Notes: a model not told the origin generated them from the letters alone. 64,000 bases of DNA from Paracoccaceae bacterium (GCA_013373445.1 JABXHV010000069.1:18481-82480), one strand, 5' to 3'. Positions 30,095-39,981 are shown, numbered from the stretch's first letter. A program made the numbers and translations.

Positions 30095-30844
30095 TTGCGA
30101 AAACAGATATGTCTTTCCTGGAAACGACTTGCCATTAGCTTGGGAGCTGCCTCGCTCCTTGCTGCCTGTTCACTTTACTCTCTACCTGATCCCAGACCTC
30201 AAGATTATCCGGTGCATGGTATCGACATCTCCAAATATCAGGGAGACGTGGACTGGAAAGCAGTGCGCCGCGGCGGCGTCGAGTTCGCCTGGATCAAAGC
30301 CACAGAGGGCGGCGACCATTCAGACGAACGCTTCCTTGAAAACTGGTATGGAGCAAAGGAAGCTGGCGTGCCGCGCGGCGCCTATCACTTCTACTATTTC
30401 TGCCGTCCGGTCGAAGAACAGGTCGATTGGGTCATCAAAACGGTTCCCGTTGACCCGGATGCATTGCCGCTTGTGCTCGACATGGAGTGGAATGCCCACT
30501 CAAAGAACTGCCGCATTCGCCCGCCGCGTGATCAGATTCTGCGCGACATGACATATTTCGTAGATAAGATCGAAGATCACTACGGCAAACGCCCCGTGAT
30601 TTATTCCTCGGTTGATTTCCATCGCGATCGACTGGTCAACGCATTCAGGGGCGAACAGTTCTGGCTGCGCTCGGTCGCAAGTTATCCGAACCACATTTAC
30701 ACAAACCGCAACGACTGGTTCTTCTGGCAGTATACCGCCGAAGGTCGGATACCCGGCATCAAGGGCAATGTAGACCGAAACGTCTTCTTTGGCAGCCGGA
30801 CACAGTTCAAGGAATGGCTGGCCGGAACGCTCGAGCGCCCATAG
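30095..30844 (+). CDS. GH25 family lysozyme, predicted lipoprotein
   Basis: TTG start, lipobox LLAAC; VHGIDISKYQGDVDWKAVRRGGVEFAWIKATEGGDHSDERF...GAYHFYYFC...LPLVLDMEW. Confidence 0.9.
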   Translation: MRKQICLSWKRLAISLGAASLLAACSLYSLPDPRPQDYPVHGIDISKYQGDVDWKAVRRGGVEFAWIKATEGGDHSDERFLENWYGAKEAGVPRGAYHFYYFCRPVEEQVDWVIKTVPVDPDALPLVLDMEWNAHSKNCRIRPPRDQILRDMTYFVDKIEDHYGKRPVIYSSVDFHRDRLVNAFRGEQFWLRSVASYPNHIYTNRNDWFFWQYTAEGRIPGIKGNVDRNVFFGSRTQFKEWLAGTLERP

Positions 30845-30873
30845 GGAACGAGCGTTCTGCTGGAAAATGAATT

Positions 30874-31470
30874 TTAAGAGCCGGGCTTGGGTGCAGGTCC
30901 GGCTCTTTCAGTGACATCGGAAGCTTGAGCTGCGACAGGCCCCTTCGGTCCTGCCATCACCAATGTCCAAAACACCCGGTGTTTCGCGCCTGGAGAATAG
31001 GCCGTTGCCAATCCGAAGCGCTGCGCCTTTGGATCAAGCATGACCGCTTTGTGCTTGGGCGAGTCCCGCCAGCCGGAAAACGCCTCGGCAAGCGTGCGGT
31101 AGCCGCCACTGACATTCTCGACTGCATAGGTTTCAGGCTCACCGATGGAGGCCATCCGTTTGGCAAGGCGCATGTCTTTTGCCAAAGACGCCTTGACGCT
31201 GCCGCCCCGTGCCATTGCCTCCGACTGCTGCAAGGCGATCTTGAACAAATCCCGATCCGGTCGGATCGCGCCTGCGCCTTCGTTTGCCCTGTACTGGGAA
31301 ATCATCTGCGCCGCCGTAGCCTGGTCAACAACCGCGTCGGGACGCGCCATGCTTTCATAAAACAGCGGTTGTTGCGGTTCGGGAACACAAGCGACCAAAC
31401 CAGACAACAGCCCACCGCCAACTGTCACACCCAAAACCGCAGCCCGAAGGCCCTTGCGTGAAGAGTTCAT
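30874..31470 (-). CDS. CAP (SCP/PR1) domain lipoprotein
   Basis: MNSSRKGLRAAVLGVTVGGGLLSGLVAC lipobox; AQMISQYRANEGAGAIRPDRDLFKIALQQSEAMARGG...VSGGYRTLAEAFSGWRDSPKHKAVML. Confidence 0.85.
   Translation of the reverse strand: MNSSRKGLRAAVLGVTVGGGLLSGLVACVPEPQQPLFYESMARPDAVVDQATAAQMISQYRANEGAGAIRPDRDLFKIALQQSEAMARGGSVKASLAKDMRLAKRMASIGEPETYAVENVSGGYRTLAEAFSGWRDSPKHKAVMLDPKAQRFGLATAYSPGAKHRVFWTLVMAGPKGPVAAQASDVTERAGPAPKPGS
30876..30907 (+). terminator. possible terminator hairpin between convergent GH25 and CAP genes, inside the CAP 3' end
   Basis: AAGAGCCGG...CCGGCTCTT perfect 9-bp stem, 14-nt loop, weak T run. Confidence 0.4.
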
Positions 31471-31525
31471 CAAATTTGTTGTCCCCATAAGGTCACGCAA
31501 AAAGCCGATTGCCTCGCCGGACCTG

Positions 31526-32449
31526 TCAACGTTTTGCCAGCGGATGTGCCGCTTCCACCAGTTCTTTCAAGCGCTCATCAAGCACGTGTGTGTAGATTTG
31601 TGTCGTTGAGATATCAGCATGTCCCAAAAGCTGCTGTACCACCCTCAAGTCCGCACCATTTTGTAGCAAATGTGAGGCAAAGGCATGGCGAAGCACATGC
31701 GGTGAAACGGCACCGCGGTCCAATCCGGCAAGCCCGGCAAGATCTTTGAGATCGCGCGCAAAGGCTTGGCGCGTGAAATGCCCGCTCTCACCATGGGAAG
31801 GGAACAGCCACGGGCTCTTCGCATAGGTACCGGTCGCTGTGCGCTGAGAAACATAATCCCGCATCGCCGACTGCGCCGCATGGGACAAGGGCACCAGGCG
31901 TTCCTTTCCGCCTTTACCCTTGATCTCAATCAACCGTGCATCACGCATCGCAGCACTCAAGGGCAGAGCGACCAATTCAGACACTCTCAGCCCGCTCGCA
32001 TACAGCACTTCCAGTAGGGTGTAGAGCCGCTGTGCACGCAATTGCGCTGCAGCGTTCTTGTGCTCAAGACCCGCCTGCTCTCCGGCGACTGTGATCAACC
32101 GATCCACATCGCCGACACTCAGAACCTTGGGAAGCGCTTGACGTTTTTTGGGTGCTGCCAATGTCCTGGTTGGATCATCGCTGCGCAACCCTTCGGAATA
32201 TAGAAATTTGAAATACTGCTTGAGCGCTGACAGGCGTCTGGCCTGCGACGTGGCGGCAAAACCGCGCCCGGCCATATCACTCAAGTAACTCGAGACATCA
32301 TCGCTCGTAGCCTTTGACGGCGCTGTCCGCCCCATAAAGTCTGAAAAATCTTCCAGATCGCGGCGATAACTGGAAAGCGTGTTTTCAGCCGCCCCGCGCT
32401 CCGCCGCCAGCATTTCAAGAAAACTCTCGAGAGTGAAGTCATGACTCAA
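31526..32449 (-). CDS. xerD: site-specific tyrosine recombinase XerD
   Basis: [25 protein letters not shown]...[15 protein letters not shown]...[11 protein letters not shown]...[41 protein letters not shown]. Confidence 0.96.
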   Translation of the reverse strand: MSHDFTLESFLEMLAAERGAAENTLSSYRRDLEDFSDFMGRTAPSKATSDDVSSYLSDMAGRGFAATSQARRLSALKQYFKFLYSEGLRSDDPTRTLAAPKKRQALPKVLSVGDVDRLITVAGEQAGLEHKNAAAQLRAQRLYTLLEVLYASGLRVSELVALPLSAAMRDARLIEIKGKGGKERLVPLSHAAQSAMRDYVSQRTATGTYAKSPWLFPSHGESGHFTRQAFARDLKDLAGLAGLDRGAVSPHVLRHAFASHLLQNGADLRVVQQLLGHADISTTQIYTHVLDERLKELVEAAHPLAKR

Positions 32450-32504
32450 GACAGGTCACGCCTTTCCAACCTGATTGACAAAAATCATCAAGGCCCGAAC
32501 ACCA

Positions 32505-32648
32505 TTAGCGTCCGAAACCCTCCTTTTTGATGCGCACAGTCATCTCGCGTTTTTGTGGCTCCACCAGATTGGCCAATCCGTAAACGGCTCCATAGCCCAG
32601 AGCTCCAAGGATGATCAGGACCAGAATCAATCGGGTTAAAGTTGGCAC
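32505..32648 (-). CDS. 47-aa single-TM small protein between xerD and aroK
   Basis: GTG start with SD AAGGAG; VPTLTRLILVLIILGALGYGAVYGLANLVEPQKREMTVRIKKEGFGR*; below the length cutoff of the supplied ORF track. Confidence 0.75.
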   Translation of the reverse strand: MPTLTRLILVLIILGALGYGAVYGLANLVEPQKREMTVRIKKEGFGR

Positions 32649-32806
32649 AATTCCAGCGCTCCTTACGCGAATCAGTCGGCCACATTGTTAAGTGCTGACA
32701 CTATGAGGGCAAGCCAAGCCAAAGCAAGCCGCTCCCTTGCAGATCTTCATCGTTGATTTTACATATCTGAGAATGCGTTTTCGGATGAATGTGTTACAAA
32801 GCCCCC

Positions 32807-33439
32807 ATGAAGGACACTCAGGATCAGTCTCCGGACCCAAATGCGGCTGCAAGCAACCTGTCTTTTAAAGAGCAGGAGCTGCTTTCCGCGCTTGGCAACC
32901 GAGCCATTGTTCTGGTCGGCATCATGGGCTGTGGCAAGTCAACGGTCGGTCGCCGACTGGCGAACAAACTTGGACTAAAGTTCGTCGATTCAGACAATGA
33001 AATCGAACACGCTGCAAATATGTCAGTTGCGGAAATATTTGAGTCCCATGGCGAAAGCTACTTTCGCGGTGGAGAGGAACGCGTCATTGCGCGGCTTTTG
33101 CAAGAAGGCCCGATGGTGCTCGCAACCGGCGGCGGCGCATTTATGAGCGCAGCAACTCGGGAGATTATTGCCCGCAGCGGTGTCTCGGTCTGGATGAAAG
33201 CAGACCTGGATATCGTGATGTCGCGGGTGCGGCGTAAAACGACACGCCCCTTGCTCAAGACACCAGACCCGGAAGGCACCGTCCGAAAACTGATGGATGA
33301 ACGCTATCCCGTGTATGCGGAGGCGGATGTGACCGTACATTCCGAAGACGTGCCCCACGAAGTGGTGATGGGAGAAATCATCTCGGCACTTGCCGACTAT
33401 CTTCTCAGTCAGCCCGTCGACACGTCAAACGCATCATAA
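32807..33439 (+). CDS. aroK: shikimate kinase
   Basis: IVLVGIMGCGKSTVGRRLANKLGLKFVDSDNEIEHAANMSVAEIFESHGESYFRGGEERVI. Confidence 0.97.
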   Translation: MKDTQDQSPDPNAAASNLSFKEQELLSALGNRAIVLVGIMGCGKSTVGRRLANKLGLKFVDSDNEIEHAANMSVAEIFESHGESYFRGGEERVIARLLQEGPMVLATGGGAFMSAATREIIARSGVSVWMKADLDIVMSRVRRKTTRPLLKTPDPEGTVRKLMDERYPVYAEADVTVHSEDVPHEVVMGEIISALADYLLSQPVDTSNAS

Positions 33440-33478
33440 ATCAACGGCAATTTGAACACCTGTAGCAGGCCAAGGGCA

Positions 33479-34606
33479 ATGCTAGACACATTCAACAAAG
33501 ACACCCAGACGGTTCATGTGACACTGGGCGAAAGAAGTTACGAGATTCTCATCGGTCGCCACTTGCTGGCGAGCGCTGGCGAGCAGATCGCAGCGCTTAT
33601 GCCAGGCGCGCGCCTGGCGATCATCACCGATGAAAATGTTCAAAAGCTGCATCTGGAAACCCTGCGCAAGAGTTTGAATGCCGCCGGTCTGAAACATGTC
33701 GAATTTGTTGTTCCGGCAGGCGAGAGCACCAAGTGCTTTGCCCAGTTTGAACGTCTGGTCGATGAGGTTCTCGCTGCCCGACTCGAACGGGGCGATGCAA
33801 TCGTCGCCCTGGGCGGCGGTGTTGTCGGCGACCTCGCCGGATATGTCGCCGCTTCCGTACGCCGCGGAATGAGCTTCATCCAGATCCCGACCTCACTCCT
33901 GTCACAGGTCGACAGTTCTGTAGGAGGCAAGACCGGGATCAATTCCCGCCACGGCAAAAACCTCATCGGAGCATTTCATCAGCCAAGTCTGGTGATCGCC
34001 GACACGGCCCTCCTCGACACGCTGTCCGAACGGGAGTTTCGTGCAGGCTATGCCGAAGTTGCAAAATACGGCCTTCTCGGTGACGCGGAGTTCTTCACCT
34101 GGCTGGAGGAAAACTGGCAAGGCGTCTTCAACGGCGGACCACAACGCGAAGAAGCCGTTGCACGCTCGTGTCAGGCAAAGGCCGATGTGGTTGCAGCAGA
34201 TGAGCGCGAATCTGGACAACGCGCACTGCTTAATCTTGGACATACATTTGGACACGCACTGGAATCTGCGGTTGCCTATGCCAATGAACGCCTGGTTCAC
34301 GGCGAGGGTGTTTCAATAGGCATGATGCTCGCCCATGAGTTTTCTGAACGCCTCGGTCTTTTGAGCCAGGACGATGTCAAACGGGTGGAAACCCATTTGA
34401 CCGCTGTCGGTCTCCCAACCCGGATTTCCGAGATACCGGGCCAGATGCCGCCAGCTCAGACACTGCTTGATATCATTGCCCAGGACAAAAAAGTCAGCCG
34501 CGGCCAACTCACCTTCATTCTCTCGCGAGGAATTGGTGATACCTTCGTTGAAAAGGGTGTCGATCCTGACGCTGTCCTGGAATTTCTGACGGAGAAACTT
34601 GCCTGA
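33479..34606 (+). CDS. aroB: 3-dehydroquinate synthase
   Basis: VALGGGVVGDLAGYVAASVRRGMSFIQIPTSLLSQVDSSVGGKTGINSRHGKNLIGAFHQP. Confidence 0.98.
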   Translation: MLDTFNKDTQTVHVTLGERSYEILIGRHLLASAGEQIAALMPGARLAIITDENVQKLHLETLRKSLNAAGLKHVEFVVPAGESTKCFAQFERLVDEVLAARLERGDAIVALGGGVVGDLAGYVAASVRRGMSFIQIPTSLLSQVDSSVGGKTGINSRHGKNLIGAFHQPSLVIADTALLDTLSEREFRAGYAEVAKYGLLGDAEFFTWLEENWQGVFNGGPQREEAVARSCQAKADVVAADERESGQRALLNLGHTFGHALESAVAYANERLVHGEGVSIGMMLAHEFSERLGLLSQDDVKRVETHLTAVGLPTRISEIPGQMPPAQTLLDIIAQDKKVSRGQLTFILSRGIGDTFVEKGVDPDAVLEFLTEKLA

Positions 34607-35958
34607 TGAGCGATACAAACCTCTGGCTCGCCGTTGTTGCAATTGTCGTCCTGTTGTTTCTGTCCGGTTTTTTCTCGGGCTCGGAAACAGCACTGACGGC
34701 TGCCTCACGCGCCCGCATGCACCAGATGGAAAAGGGCGGCGACAAAAGGGCCGGTCTCGTTGCGCGATTGATCTCGGCCCGAGAACGTTTGCTCGGCGCG
34801 CTGCTGCTCGGCAACAACCTGGTCAACATCCTGGCATCTTCTCTGGCAACCAGTGTGCTGTTGTCGCTCTTCGGTGATGCAGGCGTCGCCCTGGCAACAC
34901 TCGTCATGACCGCCATGGTTCTGATCTTCTCCGAGGTCTTGCCGAAAACATGGGCCATTTCCAACCCCGAACGCTTTGCCCTGGCTGTGGCGCCGATCGT
35001 CAACGTTGTCGTCGCCCTGTTTGCGCCGCTTGTCGTTGGCGTGGAAATGATCGTCCGCCTGATGCTTCGCGTTGTTGGAGTGAATGTGAATGATGATGCC
35101 TCAATCCTGTCAGCGCATGAAGAACTGCGCGGCACCGTGGATCTGCAGCACAAGGAAGGCGGTCTGGTCAAAGCCGAACGCGATCGCATCGGCGGTCTGC
35201 TGGACCTGGCTGAACTTGAAGTCTCCGATGTCATGGTCCACCGAACCAACATGGTGGCCTTGAACGCCGATGACGAGATCAGCGTGCTTCTGGATGCTGC
35301 CCTGGCCTCACCCTATACCCGCCTGCCGCTGTGGCGAGATGAGACCGACAATTTCATTGGCGTTCTGCACGCCAAGGACCTGCTGCGCGCGCTTCAAGCC
35401 GCCGGAGGCGATGGCTCGAAAATCAAGATCGACGAGATCATGAGCCCGCCGCGCTTCGTGCCCAACACAACGACACTGCAGGATCAGCTCAACGCCTTCC
35501 TGCGCCACAAGTCACATTTCGCCCTCGTCGTTGACGAATATGGGGAAGTGATGGGCCTGGTCACTCTGGAAGACATTCTGGAAGAAATCGTGGGTGAAAT
35601 CGCCGACGAACACGACGTTGAACTCGAAGGCGTGCGCCCACAGGCCGATGGCTCGATCATCATCGAGGGGTCGGTTCCGATCCGCGATCTCAATCGTGCG
35701 ACCGACTGGGACTTGCCGGATGAAGAAGCGACGACCATCGCAGGTCTTGTGATCCATGAAGCCAGCATGATCCCTGAGGAACGCCAGATCTTCACGTTCC
35801 ATGGCTATCGGTTCACGGTCCTGCGCCGCGAGAGAAACCGGATCACTCGTTTGCGTATCATGCCGCTGGACCATCAGGCCCGTCAGAACATGCAACGTCA
35901 GGCGATGAACCCGGTCCTAACACGCACGGTCGCCAAGGCTTCAACCACGACGCAATAA
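34606..35958 (+). CDS. HlyC/CorC family transporter (CNNM + CBS pair + CorC_HlyC)
   Basis: FLSGFFSGSETALTAASRARMHQME...DVMVHRTNMVALNADDEI...FALVVDEYGEVMGLVTLEDILEEIVGEIADEHD. Confidence 0.93.
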   Translation: MSDTNLWLAVVAIVVLLFLSGFFSGSETALTAASRARMHQMEKGGDKRAGLVARLISARERLLGALLLGNNLVNILASSLATSVLLSLFGDAGVALATLVMTAMVLIFSEVLPKTWAISNPERFALAVAPIVNVVVALFAPLVVGVEMIVRLMLRVVGVNVNDDASILSAHEELRGTVDLQHKEGGLVKAERDRIGGLLDLAELEVSDVMVHRTNMVALNADDEISVLLDAALASPYTRLPLWRDETDNFIGVLHAKDLLRALQAAGGDGSKIKIDEIMSPPRFVPNTTTLQDQLNAFLRHKSHFALVVDEYGEVMGLVTLEDILEEIVGEIADEHDVELEGVRPQADGSIIIEGSVPIRDLNRATDWDLPDEEATTIAGLVIHEASMIPEERQIFTFHGYRFTVLRRERNRITRLRIMPLDHQARQNMQRQAMNPVLTRTVAKASTTTQ

Positions 35959-36004
35959 GCCTCGCGGATCGACTTAAAGACCCCTAAGGACAGTTCACCT
36001 CTGA

Positions 36005-37513
36005 TCAGATGTCTTTCTGAGGCAGAAGAAGGCGCTTGATCGTGCCTTTCGGAAGCAACGCCCACGCCAGCAACAACGCGGCAGCGATCAGCAACGCCGC
36101 ACTGCCAGGACGCTCCAGGAACACCAATGGATCGCCGCGCGACAAAAGCATTGTGCGGCGGAAGAACTCTTCCATCATTGGCCCAAGGACAAATCCGATC
36201 AAAAGAGGCGCCGGCTCGAACCGGTACAAACGCATGACGTAACCCAGCATGCCAAACAGCAACGTGATCCAAATATCGAAGACGCTGTTGTCGATCGAGT
36301 AGACACCGACACAAATCAGGATCACGACAGCCGGGTAAAGATAAAGGTGCGGAATTCGCAACAATCGCACCCACAGTCCGATCAAGGGTATGTTCAGCAC
36401 CAACAAGAACAGATTGCCAAACAGGAACGACACGATCAGACCCCAGAACAATTCGGGATGCTCTGTGATCAGTCTTGGACCTGGTGTGATGCCATGGATC
36501 ATCAAGGCCCCGAGCATCAAGGCCATCGTCGTGCTGCCCGGTATGCCCAGCGTCAACGTGGGTATGAAGGCGGTTTGAGCGGCGGCATTGTTCGCCGATT
36601 CAGGAACAACGACGCCTTCGATCGCGCCCTTTCCGAAGTTCTCGCCATTCTTCGAAATCCGTTTTTCCAAGGCGTAGCCCACGAAAGATGCCACCGTCTG
36701 TCCCGTCCCGGGCAATGTACCAAAGAACGATCCGACAACGGAGCCACGAACCGCCGGTGCAATCGACCTGATCCATTCAGCCCCAGTTGGAAAAAAATCG
36801 CGCATTGAGATCTTCGTCGTCGCATAGGATTGCGTCGCTCCGCGTACCGAAACGATAACCTCGGAAATACCAAACAGACCCATGGCAACAACGACGAGAC
36901 TCACGCCGTCCCGAAGTTCCTGGATGCCACCTGTAAACCGTGTCTCACCGGAATTGACATCGACCCCGACCGTACCAAGCAGAATGCCAGCGCACACCAT
37001 GATGACACCACGCAGCACACCTGAATTGGAAACAACCGAGGCCGCGATTAGTCCCAACACCATGACCGAAAAGTACTCCGCCGGTCCAAATGAAAGGGCG
37101 AATTCCGCCAGCACGGGCGACAACAAGGCCATGACTACGACGCCAAAAACGCCGCCGAAGAACGACGCCATGGCGGTGATGAACAACGCAACGCCGGCAC
37201 GTCCCTTTTGCGCCAATGGATAGCCGTCAAGACAGGTGACAGAAGCGGACGGCGTTCCAGGTATATTCAACAGGATTGAAGCGATCGAACCGCCGTATTC
37301 AGCGCCGTAATAAACCCCCGCCAACATAACCAGAGCCGTCTCTGGCGGCAGGTAGAATGTTACCGGCAGCAACATCGCGACTGCAGCCAGGGGACCAACC
37401 CCAGGCAGCACGCCGATAAAGGTCCCAAGAAAGACACCTGCGAAACAATGGACCAAATTGTAGGGTGTCGCGGCCGTCGCGAATCCGATCCCAAGATTGG
37501 TTATGAGATCCAT
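36005..37513 (-). CDS. tripartite tricarboxylate transporter permease, TctA family
   Basis: GVFLGTFIGVLPGVGPLAAVAMLLPVTFYLPPETALVMLAGVYYGAEYGGSIASILLNIPGTPSASVTCLDGYPLAQKGRAG. Confidence 0.96.
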   Translation of the reverse strand: MDLITNLGIGFATAATPYNLVHCFAGVFLGTFIGVLPGVGPLAAVAMLLPVTFYLPPETALVMLAGVYYGAEYGGSIASILLNIPGTPSASVTCLDGYPLAQKGRAGVALFITAMASFFGGVFGVVVMALLSPVLAEFALSFGPAEYFSVMVLGLIAASVVSNSGVLRGVIMVCAGILLGTVGVDVNSGETRFTGGIQELRDGVSLVVVAMGLFGISEVIVSVRGATQSYATTKISMRDFFPTGAEWIRSIAPAVRGSVVGSFFGTLPGTGQTVASFVGYALEKRISKNGENFGKGAIEGVVVPESANNAAAQTAFIPTLTLGIPGSTTMALMLGALMIHGITPGPRLITEHPELFWGLIVSFLFGNLFLLVLNIPLIGLWVRLLRIPHLYLYPAVVILICVGVYSIDNSVFDIWITLLFGMLGYVMRLYRFEPAPLLIGFVLGPMMEEFFRRTMLLSRGDPLVFLERPGSAALLIAAALLLAWALLPKGTIKRLLLPQKDI

Positions 37514-37959
37514 TATAGCCCCCTGATCAGCTCAAAAGGCATCTGCAACGCCTCAACAAAAATGACCCATACACCGATGGCGATGCAGACGGCCATTGCG
37601 CCTCGCACTGTCCATCGCACGCCCTTGTTGGCAGAACTTGTGGCGAGCACGGAGATCGCGACGGCAGGCAACACGCCAACCAACGGTGTGAAAAACGCAA
37701 AGGCAGCAACACCAGCTGAAACCGCGAATAGGCTACGCCAGTCCGGGGACCTCCACTCAGCAGGCGCAGCATGATTTCGCAGAAGCTCGACGACCACTAG
37801 TGCAATCATAATGACGCCAACGATCATCGGAAAGGCACCCGGGCCAAGCCGGCGGGCAGTGCCAAGATCCAGCGTGATACCCGAACCCAGAACAAAAAGG
37901 ATGGCAATCAGCAGGAAAAACAGCAATCCAAGCTGAAGACCTAGGCGCTCGCTTGACAT
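37513..37959 (-). CDS. tripartite tricarboxylate transporter TctB family protein
   Basis: LDLGTARRLGPGAFPMIVGVIMIALVVVELL; TM protein directly preceding tctA. Confidence 0.85.
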   Translation of the reverse strand: MSSERLGLQLGLLFFLLIAILFVLGSGITLDLGTARRLGPGAFPMIVGVIMIALVVVELLRNHAAPAEWRSPDWRSLFAVSAGVAAFAFFTPLVGVLPAVAISVLATSSANKGVRWTVRGAMAVCIAIGVWVIFVEALQMPFELIRGL

Positions 37960-38873
37960 GATGCTGCTTCCAGTTCGAATTCGACCCCACCATAGTGGGT
38001 CGGAAGAGTCAGCGCGCCAGATCTGATTTCATCGGCCACGCCGGCGATTTCTTGTCGTAAATGATCGGCCACGTCGGGTGCAAAGGACAGGGATACATAG
38101 TCACCACTGGACAAACCGAGTTCCATCACCTCGCCTCTCCTCACACCCTGGAGCATATCAGAGATCGCGGTTTCAACACCCAGATCAATCCGCGCAATCG
38201 CGGAGGCAACAAAGACGTCCGGGTCTTCAGCGCACCAATCAAGAGCATTGCCAATCTGCCGAGTTCCGCCAGCCTTGCAGGCGTCGATCGCCCCCTGGCG
38301 CGCGCCATTCAGCATTGTAAACAGCACATCGGCACCTTTGCCTATCATGGCATCGGCCCAGCTTCCGGCAACGCCATTATCGTCCTGTGTGCCGCAAAAC
38401 CCTGTCAAAACAGTCACGCTAGGATCAGCATAAAGTGCACCGGCGACATAGGCCGCGCGGCCTTTCAGACCAGGCAAAACCCTATGCCCTGAAAGATGAG
38501 CAACGACACCGGTTCGTGTCATGCGGGCCGCAAGATATCCGGCAAGGAAAGCAGATTCTTCTTGCCGCACGTCATAGCTGGACAGATTGGGACCAACGCG
38601 CTCGCCCTGCACAATTGCAAAAAGCTTCTCAGGAAACCGTTCAGCCATTTCAGGGGTAAAGGCGTTGCCCTGTCCCCCGATAAAGACCAGACCATCAACG
38701 GCAGGCAAAACCTCTTCGAGACGCTCACGAATTTCCGCCTGATCATAGCGTACGTCAGCAACAATTTTGATCTCGATGGAATTGGATGCCTCGGCTGCTC
38801 GTACCCCAGCCAGAGCGCTGGAGTTGAATCCCGCATCATCCAGTTTCCCGACGAAAAAAATCGCAATCTTCAT
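37941..38873 (-). CDS. BMP (PnrA/Med) family-like substrate-binding protein without signal peptide
   Basis: MKIAIFFVGKLDDAGFNSSALAGVRAAE...DGLVFIGGQGNAFTPEMAERFPEKLFAIVQGE...SYDVRQEESAFLAGYLAARMTRTGVVAHLSG. Confidence 0.8.
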   Translation of the reverse strand: MKIAIFFVGKLDDAGFNSSALAGVRAAEASNSIEIKIVADVRYDQAEIRERLEEVLPAVDGLVFIGGQGNAFTPEMAERFPEKLFAIVQGERVGPNLSSYDVRQEESAFLAGYLAARMTRTGVVAHLSGHRVLPGLKGRAAYVAGALYADPSVTVLTGFCGTQDDNGVAGSWADAMIGKGADVLFTMLNGARQGAIDACKAGGTRQIGNALDWCAEDPDVFVASAIARIDLGVETAISDMLQGVRRGEVMELGLSSGDYVSLSFAPDVADHLRQEIAGVADEIRSGALTLPTHYGGVEFELEAASCQASA

Positions 38874-38899
38874 TGTGGTTCTACCTGCCGCATTTTCCG

Positions 38900-39886
38900 T
38901 TATTTTTTGACGGCCGCTTTGACCAACGGCGCCCAGGATGTTGCCTGTGAAGCAACATAGTCAGAGAACTCGGCACTGGTCTTGGTTCCGCGAATAATGC
39001 CCCAGGTCTCAAATTGATCCGACACCGCAGGCATTGCCATCACCTTTTGCAGGGCTCCGTCGAGTTTCGCGGAAATCTCGGAATCCAACCCGGCAGGAGC
39101 ACTCACGCCCAACCAGTTTTCAGCCACGATCGGATATCCAAGCTCTGTAAAGGTCGGAGTGTCCGGCAATGTTGGCACGCGCTCTTTTGAACTCACCGCC
39201 AACGGAATGGTTTCACCATCGGCAACCGATGGAAGGTTCTGGGGAATGGCATCAAAGATGACGGGAATCACATCGGCCCGGAAATCCTGACGCAATGGGC
39301 CTGAGCCCTTGTAGGGGACATGCACCATTTCAGCGCCGGTCTCAGCCTGAAATTGAACACTGATGACCTGACCCCAGGAGCCAACGCCAGATGTTCCATA
39401 GTCAATGTCGCCGGGAGCGGACTTCACCAATTCCATGAAGCCGGCAAAATCGGAGACCTCAAGGGACGGACGCACGAACAAACCCAGGTTCACGGTGCCA
39501 ATGTAGGTCACATGACTGAAGTCGGCGATCGGATCATAAGGTGTGTCAGGGAAACGTGTTGGCGCGACAGAAAACGGCGTCAGGTTTGAAAGCATCAGTG
39601 TGTAACCATCGCCTTCTGCTTCCATCAACGCGGTCGCAGCGACAGTACCCGCGGCTCCCGGCTTGTTCTCGACAACGAATTGCTGGCCGAGCTCCGTGGT
39701 CAGATGCTCCGACAAAAGCCGCGCGATCAAATCTGATGAGCCACCCGGTGGGAAGGATACAATGATGCGGACTGGTTTCTCAGGCCATGCGGTTTCTGCA
39801 GTGGCAACCAAGGCGCTGCCAGCGACAGCGGTTGCTGCCATCATACCCGTCAACACCGCGCTTAGGACTTTCCGACGATTGATCAT
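38900..39886 (-). CDS. tripartite tricarboxylate transporter substrate-binding protein (TctC/Bug family)
   Basis: MINRRKVLSAVLTGMMAATAVAG signal; WPEKPVRIIVSFPPGGSSDLIARLLSEHLTTELGQQFVVENKPGAAGTVAATALMEAEGDGYTLM. Confidence 0.95.
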   Translation of the reverse strand: MINRRKVLSAVLTGMMAATAVAGSALVATAETAWPEKPVRIIVSFPPGGSSDLIARLLSEHLTTELGQQFVVENKPGAAGTVAATALMEAEGDGYTLMLSNLTPFSVAPTRFPDTPYDPIADFSHVTYIGTVNLGLFVRPSLEVSDFAGFMELVKSAPGDIDYGTSGVGSWGQVISVQFQAETGAEMVHVPYKGSGPLRQDFRADVIPVIFDAIPQNLPSVADGETIPLAVSSKERVPTLPDTPTFTELGYPIVAENWLGVSAPAGLDSEISAKLDGALQKVMAMPAVSDQFETWGIIRGTKTSAEFSDYVASQATSWAPLVKAAVKK

Positions 39887-39941
39887 GCTCGATACCCCTT
39901 TGGTTTCTGGCAGCCCAATCACACACTGCCTCTCCACAAGA

Positions 39942-39981
39942 ATGAAATCTGAGTTTCATAGTATTCACAATACGAAATTTC
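39942..39981. promoter_or_regulatory. palindrome cluster upstream of tctC-like gene (candidate RpiR operator)
   Basis: ATGAAA-TCTGAG-TTTCAT, GTATT-CAC-AATAC and GAAATTTC within 40 bp. Confidence 0.5.
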
